8,551 bases of DNA from assembly GCA_021158895.1 (NCBI GenBank), contig JAGGSW010000177.1, forward strand, positions 1-8,551, given 5' to 3'. Below the pieces are notes generated by a model. That model was not told the DNA's origin, ran no database searches, and saw nothing but the letters and a program-made list of their open reading frames with translations. A program made the position numbers and the translations under genes. The DNA is from Candidatus Odinarchaeota archaeon. GTDB lineage: Archaea > Asgardarchaeota > Baldrarchaeia > Baldrarchaeales > DXJG01. Positions 1 through 5,800 of this stretch are shown one piece after another (position 1 is the stretch's first letter; every line of letters begins with the position of its first letter).

Positions 1-51
1 TCGGGTGGTCTTGTTGTGTTTGTATGTATGTGTGGTTGTAAATAGTTTGGT

Positions 52-2181
52 TTGAGTTCTGGGGGGATTGTTTTAATAACTGGTTCTAAGCAGATTGGCG
101 CTATTGTTATGCCTGCCTATCGTTCTGATGAAGGTAAAGGAATAATTAGAATGGATGGATTATTGAGAAAGAATGCTGGTGTCAGTATAGGTGATTATGT
201 TACCGTTGAAAAAGCCTTTTTCAAGGAAGCTAGAAAAGTTGTTTTTGCCCCGGCTAGAAGAGATATTCAAATAGTTCCAACACCTGAAACAGCTGAAACA
301 TTAAAGGAGAACCTTTTGAATAGACCTGTTAAAACCGGTGATATAGTGAGTACAACAGCCTCTGTACCTACGAGAGTCCACTCTGACTTAGATGATTTCT
401 TTGGAGGCTTTTTCGGTATTAGAGAAGTTTCTTTTGGACTTGGAGAAGTTCGTTTCATAGTTGTAGATACTGTTCCGAAAGGTATTGTTAGAATTGGATT
501 TGAAACAGAGGTTGAACTTCTTTCAAAGGCACCTGAAACAATAAAAGAAGCTGCAAGAGTAACATATGAGGATATAGGTGGATTAAAGGAAGCTATACAG
601 CGAATTAGAGAAATGGTTGAACTACCATTAAAACACCCAGAACTTTTCGATAGACTTGGAATAGAACCCCCAAAAGGTGTTCTCCTATATGGTCCGCCAG
701 GCTGTGGAAAAACTTTGCTAGCTAAAGCCGTTGCAAACGAGTCTGACGCAAACTTTTACGCAATAAATGGCCCTGAGATAATGAGCAAATTTTACGGAGA
801 ATCGGAAAAGAAGCTTAGAGACATTTTCGAAGAAGCCAGAAAGAACGCACCAAGTATAATTTTTATTGATGAAGTGGATTCCATAGCCCCTAAGAGAGAG
901 GAAGTTACCGGGGAGGTTGAGCGTAGAGTTGTTTCCCAATTGTTGACCTTAATGGACGGTCTTGAAGCACGTGGCAAAGTGGTTGTAATCGCAGCGACTA
1001 ACAGACCTAACGCATTGGACCCAGCTTTGAGACGTCCTGGAAGATTTGATAGAGAAATTGAAATTGGTCCACCTGATAAAGATGCTAGAAAAGAAATTCT
1101 TCAAATACATACTCGTGGCATGCCCTTAGCAGAAGATGTAAATTTGGATGAAATAGCAGCTAAGACTCATGGTTTTGTTGGAGCTGATCTAGCTGCTCTT
1201 TGTAAGGAAGCAGCTATGCATGCTTTGCGAAGAATTCTGCCGAAAATAGATTTGAACAAACCTGTGCCTAAAGAAGTTTTATCTGAACTAAAAGTTAGAA
1301 AAGAAGATTTTGAATATGCTTTGAAAATTGTTAATCCTTCGGCTATGAGAGAAGTAATGATTGAAATGCCGAAAGTTAAGTGGAGTGACATAGGAGGACT
1401 TGAAGAAGTTAAAAGAGAACTTAGAGAAGCCATAGAATTACCATTAAAACATCCGGACGTCTTTAGAAAATTTGGAATGGATCCTCCAAAGGGAGTCTTA
1501 TTGTTTGGTCCACCAGGTTGCGGAAAAACATTGTTGGCTAAAGCTGTTGCAACAGAGGCAGAGGCAAACTTCATAAGCGTCAGGGGACCTGAACTTCTTT
1601 CTAAGTGGGTTGGCGAAAGCGAGAGAGCTGTCAGAGAAATTTTCAGAAAAGCAAAGGTAGTTTCACCCTGCATAATTTTCTTTGACGAGATAGATTCCCT
1701 GTTTCCTAGAAGAGATATCTATACGGGTACACATGTTACACAGTCTTTAGTTAATCAGCTTTTAACGGAAATGGATGGAATCCAAGAGTTGAAGGATGTT
1801 TTTGTTCTTGCGGCGACAAATAGGCCTGACTTGCTTGATCCAGCTATTTTGAGGCCTGGAAGGTTTGATAAGTTGATTTATGTTCCTCCACCAGATTATA
1901 AGGCTAGGCTGGCGATCTTTAAGATATATACTAGGAATATGCCTCTTGCGGGCGATGTAAATTTAGAAGAACTTGCTAGAAGGACCGAAGGCTATAGTGG
2001 AGCAGATATTAAGGCTGTTTGCAGAGAAGCTGTGATGAATGTTATAAGGGAGAATATTCATGCAGAAAAAGTTGAGATGAAACATTTTGAGGCGGCATTA
2101 AGGAAGGTTAAGCCGAGCTTAACAAAAGAAACAATTAAGAAATATGAGGAAATAGCGGAGAAAATGAAAGAACTCATATAA
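52..2181 (+). CDS. cdc48: Cdc48/VAT-type AAA+ unfoldase (two AAA domains)
   Basis: This is a 709-residue Cdc48/p97/VAT ATPase, a hexameric cytosolic unfoldase that extracts and unfolds proteins, in archaea probably for degradation. Residues about 17-190 are the N domain (GKGIIRMDG, GDYVTV). D1 has Walker A GPPGCGKT (214-221), pore loop FYGE (247-250), Walker B IIFIDE (269-274), sensor N317 and arginine fingers R328/R331. D2 has Walker A at 486-493, pore loop WVGE (519-522), Walker B IIFFDE (541-546), sensor N590 and fingers R601/R604. All catalytic residues are intact in both rings, and the length is normal for the family. The start is a TTG. An in-frame stop at 43-45 excludes anything further upstream, and the next ATG (109) would cut into the first strand of the N domain. 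No ribosome binding site is visible. The C-terminus (KMKELI) lacks the HbYX tail used for docking on the 20S proteasome. The stop codon directly abuts the stop of the convergent regulator gene. Confidence 0.96.
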   Translation: MSSGGIVLITGSKQIGAIVMPAYRSDEGKGIIRMDGLLRKNAGVSIGDYVTVEKAFFKEARKVVFAPARRDIQIVPTPETAETLKENLLNRPVKTGDIVSTTASVPTRVHSDLDDFFGGFFGIREVSFGLGEVRFIVVDTVPKGIVRIGFETEVELLSKAPETIKEAARVTYEDIGGLKEAIQRIREMVELPLKHPELFDRLGIEPPKGVLLYGPPGCGKTLLAKAVANESDANFYAINGPEIMSKFYGESEKKLRDIFEEARKNAPSIIFIDEVDSIAPKREEVTGEVERRVVSQLLTLMDGLEARGKVVVIAATNRPNALDPALRRPGRFDREIEIGPPDKDARKEILQIHTRGMPLAEDVNLDEIAAKTHGFVGADLAALCKEAAMHALRRILPKIDLNKPVPKEVLSELKVRKEDFEYALKIVNPSAMREVMIEMPKVKWSDIGGLEEVKRELREAIELPLKHPDVFRKFGMDPPKGVLLFGPPGCGKTLLAKAVATEAEANFISVRGPELLSKWVGESERAVREIFRKAKVVSPCIIFFDEIDSLFPRRDIYTGTHVTQSLVNQLLTEMDGIQELKDVFVLAATNRPDLLDPAILRPGRFDKLIYVPPPDYKARLAIFKIYTRNMPLAGDVNLEELARRTEGYSGADIKAVCREAVMNVIRENIHAEKVEMKHFEAALRKVKPSLTKETIKKYEEIAEKMKELI

Positions 2182-2883
2182 CTATTTTATGTTTAATTTT
2201 TTAGAGAGTTCTTCTAATGTCATCGAGAAGGTATATTCGAATGTACATGCCTCTGCTGAATCTATTTGACATTTTATTTCCTCTGATTTAACTACGGGTA
2301 ACCCTAAATATTCAAGTGATCCTAATATGAAACCTTTTACAAATTCACATACCTTTTTGTTTTCTGGTTTCCCGTCACATGGACAGTTTGCAACTGAAAT
2401 AGCTATTTTCCTATCTGATAACTTAAAGTCCTCCACTCTATAGCTTAGCTTCGGTAGCATGGTGGGGACAAATATACCTGGCAAATATTCAAGTTCAATG
2501 GTTTTACTTAGATCTTCACGTTGAGCAATCTCATATTTGGAACACATTTTTCCTAACTTATATCCGATTTCAAATGGTGTTGGTAAACGTTTTTTCTCAA
2601 GAAATTCATCTAATACCTTAATGAGGCTTTGTATAAGAAACCTTGCTATATCGGTTTTCCTATATTTAAAGGTTGTTTGAAGAAGCCAGAAAGTGTATTT
2701 GCCTATACTTCTACTAACTACAAGTCCAGCTTTTTCTAGTTCTGGCATGTATTTTGCAATTGTATTACGATGTCTTCCAGTGACTTCGGATATTTCTTCA
2801 ATTGTCATACCCCAAACTGTTCCTTCCAAAGCCTTTAAGATTTCCTCAACGATTTTTTTGTTTAGTTTCTTGATCAATTTCAA
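2182..2883 (-). CDS. Winged-helix transcriptional regulator with cysteine-rich V4R-like sensor domain
   Basis: This 233-residue protein is probably an autoregulated repressor. Residues about 8-68 form a winged helix-turn-helix: a TIEEISEVTGRHRNTIAKYMPELEKAG core followed by a wing. Residues about 75-218 resemble the V4R (4-vinyl reductase) sensor fold. The pattern C179-x4-G-x3-G, then E202-x2-C205, then C213-x-F is the usual C-terminal half of V4R, and a CxC pair (C167, C169) lies just before it. V4R domains bind small ligands or sense redox state, as in MsvR of methanogens; applying that here is inference. The TTG start at 2883 has GGTGA only 3 nt upstream (2887-2891). An in-frame TTG at 2877 would have a 9-nt spacer and may be the true start. 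The gene diverges from the transporter operon across a promoter region with two palindromes, which suggests it binds there. The DNA-binding call is firm; the V4R call is moderate. Confidence 0.85.
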   Translation of the reverse strand: MKLIKKLNKKIVEEILKALEGTVWGMTIEEISEVTGRHRNTIAKYMPELEKAGLVVSRSIGKYTFWLLQTTFKYRKTDIARFLIQSLIKVLDEFLEKKRLPTPFEIGYKLGKMCSKYEIAQREDLSKTIELEYLPGIFVPTMLPKLSYRVEDFKLSDRKIAISVANCPCDGKPENKKVCEFVKGFILGSLEYLGLPVVKSEEIKCQIDSAEACTFEYTFSMTLEELSKKLNIK

Positions 2884-2886
2884 CGT

Positions 2887-2891
2887 TCACC
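2887..2891 (-). promoter_or_regulatory. Ribosome binding site of the regulator gene
   Basis: The minus strand reads GGGTGAacgTTGaaaTTG. GGTGA matches the archaeal anti-Shine-Dalgarno (end of 16S, CACCTCC). The 3-nt gap to the first TTG is short and the 9-nt gap to the second TTG (2877-2875) is more typical, so this site leaves the choice between two starts two codons apart open. Confidence 0.6.
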
Positions 2892-2921
2892 CTTTTGCAT
2901 AACTAAACTATAGGTCACGAA

Positions 2922-2938
2922 ATTGTTGCTCTAACAAT
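2922..2938. repeat. Small inverted repeat ATTGTT-N5-AACAAT near the regulator's expected start of transcription
   Basis: This is a 6-bp perfect inverted repeat with a 5-nt spacer (GCTCT). It lies about 25-30 nt downstream of the leftward TATA box, where transcription of the regulator should begin. It could be a further operator or a hairpin at the 5' end of the mRNA. Repeats of this size also occur by chance in AT-rich DNA, so confidence is low. Confidence 0.3.
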
Positions 2939-2957
2939 ATTTGATTAGAGTGTACTA

Positions 2958-2965
2958 TATATAAA
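2958..2965 (-). promoter_or_regulatory. TATA box for the leftward regulator gene
   Basis: The minus strand reads TTTATATA, a full match to the archaeal TATA consensus. Transcription would begin near 2932-2938, giving a leader of about 50 nt before the TTG start. The position expected for the TFB recognition element, just upstream of the box, is covered by the first palindrome (2967-2984), so a protein bound there could block pre-initiation complex assembly. Confidence 0.7.
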
Positions 2966-2966
2966 A

Positions 2967-2984
2967 ATGTGCATTGATGCACAT
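2967..2984. promoter_or_regulatory. Operator-like palindrome 1
   Basis: ATGTGCATTGATGCACAT is an 18-bp palindrome that is perfect except for the central TG dinucleotide. It shares TGTGCATTNATGCACA with palindrome 2. It abuts the regulator's TATA box on the BRE side and lies about 5 bp upstream of the rightward TATA box. A dimeric winged-helix protein is the natural ligand, and the regulator encoded alongside is the first candidate (inference). Confidence 0.8.
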
Positions 2985-2988
2985 AAAG

Positions 2989-2996
2989 TTTATATA
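2989..2996 (+). promoter_or_regulatory. TATA box for the rightward transporter operon
   Basis: TTTATATA on the plus strand, placed between the two palindromes. The expected transcription start, about 24-28 bp from the centre of the box, falls near 3017-3021, inside palindrome 2. This gives a 5' leader of about 65 nt before the ATG at 3086. Weaker AT-rich alternatives exist further right (around 3022-3031). Confidence 0.7.
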
Positions 2997-3006
2997 GGAA
3001 AGGATA

Positions 3007-3026
3007 TATGTGCATTAATGCACATA
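3007..3026. promoter_or_regulatory. Operator-like palindrome 2 (perfect, 20 bp)
   Basis: TATGTGCATTAATGCACATA is a perfect 20-bp palindrome and the best copy of the motif. Its centre is 41 bp from the centre of palindrome 1, close to four helical turns, so proteins bound at both would lie on the same face of the DNA. It overlaps the predicted transcription start of the transporter operon, a classical place for repression. Confidence 0.85.
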
Positions 3027-3075
3027 ATATAGTGTGTAGTTATCCTTACATCAACAGATTAATTTGACATCATTC

Positions 3076-3080
3076 GGTGA
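3076..3080 (+). promoter_or_regulatory. Ribosome binding site deciding the start of the small membrane protein
   Basis: GGTGA lies 5 nt before the ATG at 3086. A GTG at 3077 is in frame and would give three more residues, but it lies inside this ribosome binding site, so ATG 3086 is the preferred start. Confidence 0.7.
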
Positions 3081-3085
3081 AGACC

Positions 3086-3583
3086 ATGAAGCCAGAGAAG
3101 CCAATAACCAACAGCAGGCAAAAAGGCTCAAGTCATGTTGCGTTTAGTGGTAAGTCTTTTGAAACAGAGGCTTTAACAGTAATGCTATCGGCATTTGCAG
3201 TACTAGGACTTCTAGACATTATATGGAGTCTTAATGCTGTTACATCTAGCTTTCAGACTCTTCTTAACAACATTACCAGTGGTTTTATATTCCTATTTAG
3301 TGTTCTAGGCTTATTTGGATTAATTAGGAAGAACAGTTTTCTAGTTTATCTTTCGCTGCTTGCACCGATAACAATTCTAGTTTCTACGATCCAACTCTTA
3401 TTTACTCATGTTAAAACCTTCTCTTATACACTTTCAAGTGCTTCAGAAACACTGATTTTAGCATTAAGTGTAATTTGCATTTATACATCTTATAAAACAA
3501 TATACTGTGGAACTCATCGATGTAGTAAAAATATACAAAGTAGGGCCTATAGAAGTCCCAGCGTTAAATGGTGTAAACCTTAA
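3086..3583 (+). CDS. Small four-helix membrane protein, first gene of the transporter operon
   Basis: I do not recognise the family of this 165-residue protein. It has a polar, basic N-terminus of about 28 residues and four hydrophobic segments (about 29-49, 64-81, 84-106, 119-137), with short loops and a K/R-rich tail. The even number of helices and basic ends suggest both termini are cytoplasmic. The last 25 residues (about 141-165, TIYCGTHRCSK onwards) are encoded inside the next gene in another frame. They look like low-constraint sequence containing several Cys and Arg, so the functional protein probably ends near residue 140. As the first gene behind the regulated promoter it may be an accessory subunit of the ABC complex or a membrane sensor, but nothing in the sequence shows its function. 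A GTG start at 3077 is possible. Confidence 0.7.
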   Translation: MKPEKPITNSRQKGSSHVAFSGKSFETEALTVMLSAFAVLGLLDIIWSLNAVTSSFQTLLNNITSGFIFLFSVLGLFGLIRKNSFLVYLSLLAPITILVSTIQLLFTHVKTFSYTLSSASETLILALSVICIYTSYKTIYCGTHRCSKNIQSRAYRSPSVKWCKP

Positions 3584-4196
3584 AGTTAAAAAGGGAGAAT
3601 TTGTGGCGATAATGGGTCCTTCAGGCTCAGGAAAATCGACACTACTAAATTTAATAGGTGCTTTAGACCGGCCAACCTCAGGTAAAGTTATCATCGACGG
3701 AGTGGACATATCAACGCTTAGTGACGATGAACTTGCAAAACTGCGTAACAAAAAAATTGGTTTCGTCTTCCAAGCATATAACTTGATTAACAGATCCAAA
3801 GTGCTTAGAAACGTTGAGCTGCCTGCACTTATAGGTGGAATGCCAAAGAAAGAACGTGTAAAGAAAGCTATTCATCTTCTCAAGACATTAGGGCTAGGTG
3901 ACACGATTCATAGAAAGCCTAAGACATTAAGTGGTGGCCAGCAACAACGTGTAGCTATTGCTAGGGCGGTTATCAATGATCCAGATATTATTCTAGCTGA
4001 TGAACCAACAGGGAACCTCGACTCTAAATCAGGTAGAGAAGTTATGATGTACCTAAGAAAAATGAACAAAGAATTGGGGACAACAGTGATCGTTGTTACC
4101 CATGACAGGGAAATCGCTGAGATGGCAGATAGAATAATACACATTAAGGACGGAAAAATTGTTGGAGAAGAGGTATTAAGGAGGAATAGGACATGA
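3507..4196 (+). CDS. ABC transporter ATP-binding protein, LolD/MacB type
   Basis: This 229-residue ATPase is of the family that works with FtsX/MacB permeases (LolD, MacB N-domain, FtsE). It sits on the cytoplasmic side of the membrane and drives conformational changes of the permease encoded at 5801-7012. Walker A GPSGSGKST is at 37-45, the Q-loop glutamine at 89, signature LSGGQ at 141-145, Walker B IILADE at 161-166, the D-loop around 169-172 and the H-loop histidine at 199. All are intact and the length is normal. The start is GTG: VELIDVVKIYKVG aligns with the usual family N-terminus, and no ATG is available. It has no visible ribosome binding site and lies within the upstream gene, overlapping it by 77 nt. 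Its stop overlaps the next start as ATGA. The protein contains no cysteine. Confidence 0.95.
   Translation: MELIDVVKIYKVGPIEVPALNGVNLKVKKGEFVAIMGPSGSGKSTLLNLIGALDRPTSGKVIIDGVDISTLSDDELAKLRNKKIGFVFQAYNLINRSKVLRNVELPALIGGMPKKERVKKAIHLLKTLGLGDTIHRKPKTLSGGQQQRVAIARAVINDPDIILADEPTGNLDSKSGREVMMYLRKMNKELGTTVIVVTHDREIAEMADRIIHIKDGKIVGEEVLRRNRT
4180..4184 (+). promoter_or_regulatory. Strong ribosome binding site for the Ig-like protein gene
   Basis: GGAGG lies 8 nt before ATG 4193, inside the end of the ABC ATPase gene. It is the strongest Shine-Dalgarno sequence in this operon and suggests that the surface protein is made efficiently and independently of coupling. Confidence 0.7.
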
Positions 4197-5791
4197 AAAA
4201 ATTATGCGTATTTTTAATTATTGCGATTTTAATGATGTTCATGGTGAATGTAAGCCTTATGAATGTAGTCCATGCCCACGAATCTGTGGATTTTGAAATA
4301 CTCAAAGTTGTTTGGGGAACACCTCAGAATAACCCTATAATTGTTAACCCTGGTGATACAAATGTACCCTTAACTATATATGTGAAAAACAATTCTAGTG
4401 AAAGTCTCGTAGGCGTATATGGAGAATTAAATGTTACTGAACCATTTAAACATACTGAAAACAACAACTATACTGCTAGAACCTATGCTACGCCCATTGA
4501 AAGTAGTAGCGTTTTAGCACCTACAGGTGAAGTTTTACCGTGGGGCACTTTTACCTTAACATACAATTTAAACATAAATAGTACGGCTAAAAAAGGTTAT
4601 TATCCGTGCACGCTAACAATTTACTATGCATTAAATAACAGTGGCAACTACACCCTCGGTGAACCTAAAACATATCATATAACAATTTTTATTTATAATA
4701 GGCCGCCAGAAATAGAGTCTTATAGACCTACTGATCTAAATATCGCTATTTATGTAAATGATAGTGTAGAGTTTTTTGTTAAATGTAGCGATCCCGATAA
4801 TGATACTTTGAGTTATGAGTGGACCCTTGATGGTGAAGTTGTTGCAACTACTAACAACTATACTTATATTCCTACGGAAGAAGACGATATTGGAACCCAT
4901 AATTTAGAGTTTGCAGTTGATGACGGTGAACTTAGAACAACGATGACATGGACCATTACCGTTACAAAAACAATTATAACGCAAGTTAATGTGAGCACCA
5001 ATTATCTTTTTGGTGGTTTTGAAACAGAAGTAAACATAGCAATTAAAAACAATGCTTGGAACGGTACTGTTCAGATTTCCTTTGGTATTCAGTCTCCTTT
5101 GGTTATTCACGGAAATAGTTCTTGGACATTTAAGTCTGTGGTTCCAAATCAAGAACTCGCTGTACCTGTAGTTATTTACGCACCAAAATCAGTCATAGGC
5201 AACACGTTTACAGGAACCCTAACGATAAGTTACAACGATGAGTATGGAAACAGTTACATGGAAACTCGGAATATCGGGTTCGTAGTCAGAGGACAAGTTT
5301 CCATTGTTGTGTATGATTGGACAATTATGCCTAACCCTGTTTCGCCAGGTAAGAAGGTTTCGATTAGTGCAACCTTGCTAAATAAGGGTACAGCGACAGC
5401 TATGTTTGTCAATGTATCAATACAACCAAACGAGATTCTAACTTTATCTCAGGAAAGTAGTAACTATGTTGGAGAAGTTGAAGAAAACTCTCCCACACCC
5501 TTCACGGTCTCAGCTTACGTGAAACCAGATGTGCAAAATGGGACCTATCCGATAACAATCGTCGTAACCTATATGGATGACCTATTTGAAGAACATGTAT
5601 TTGAAATTACAGTGAAAATAACGGTACAAAAAACATCTGAAAATAATACAGGAACTGAAGAAGGACCCAGTTTTCTTGATTTTCTTTACCGTGGAGGACT
5701 AACTATTCTAATAAGCACGGTAGCGTTGATTGCAATCATAATTATTTATCTTAGGAGGTCTTCAAAATCTTTGTCTTCGGCGTTCTTGTAG
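4193..5791 (+). CDS. Secreted, membrane-anchored multidomain Ig/PKD-like surface protein
   Basis: This 532-residue surface protein is probably the extracellular partner of the ABC complex. It has a signal peptide at about 1-28 (KK start, long hydrophobic core, cleavage likely after VHA), then four beta-rich modules: about 30-168, a PKD/Ig-like module 171-258 with a DPDNDTLSYEW core, 260-366, and a CARDB/NEW3-type module 367-478. A short linker, one transmembrane helix (about 502-520) and a basic tail (RRSSK) follow. The ectodomain has 16 N-x-S/T sequons, as expected for a glycosylated archaeal surface protein, and only two cysteines (C139, C198). Similar Ig-repeat proteins (COG1361 type) often accompany MacB-like permeases in archaea. 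A role like the MacA adaptor is inference. It overlaps the ATPase gene by 4 nt and ends 9 nt before the permease gene. Substrate binding or S-layer attachment are alternatives. Confidence 0.88.
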   Translation: MKKLCVFLIIAILMMFMVNVSLMNVVHAHESVDFEILKVVWGTPQNNPIIVNPGDTNVPLTIYVKNNSSESLVGVYGELNVTEPFKHTENNNYTARTYATPIESSSVLAPTGEVLPWGTFTLTYNLNINSTAKKGYYPCTLTIYYALNNSGNYTLGEPKTYHITIFIYNRPPEIESYRPTDLNIAIYVNDSVEFFVKCSDPDNDTLSYEWTLDGEVVATTNNYTYIPTEEDDIGTHNLEFAVDDGELRTTMTWTITVTKTIITQVNVSTNYLFGGFETEVNIAIKNNAWNGTVQISFGIQSPLVIHGNSSWTFKSVVPNQELAVPVVIYAPKSVIGNTFTGTLTISYNDEYGNSYMETRNIGFVVRGQVSIVVYDWTIMPNPVSPGKKVSISATLLNKGTATAMFVNVSIQPNEILTLSQESSNYVGEVEENSPTPFTVSAYVKPDVQNGTYPITIVVTYMDDLFEEHVFEITVKITVQKTSENNTGTEEGPSFLDFLYRGGLTILISTVALIAIIIIYLRRSSKSLSSAFL

Positions 5792-5800
5792 GATATCCGC

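Noticed and set aside
1167..1673. 168-codon open frame on the minus strand inside cdc48
   Set aside because: It lies wholly within the conserved D1-D2 coding sequence of cdc48 and has no recognisable domain; it is a shadow of codon use in the real gene.
2693..2902. 69-codon plus-strand open frame overlapping the regulator gene start
   Set aside because: It is antisense to the winged-helix region, has no promoter or ribosome binding site of its own, and resembles no family.
2967..3026. Palindromes considered as a short CRISPR array or an insertion-sequence end
   Set aside because: There are only two copies, fully palindromic and placed on TATA boxes, with no spacer-length pattern, transposase or target duplication nearby.
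3086..4196. Single fusion protein of the four-helix domain and the ABC ATPase through a frameshift
   Set aside because: The ATPase already has a complete, family-typical N-terminus at its GTG, and I know of no such fusion as a standard architecture. It remains possible only if reads show an indel near 3494-3506.
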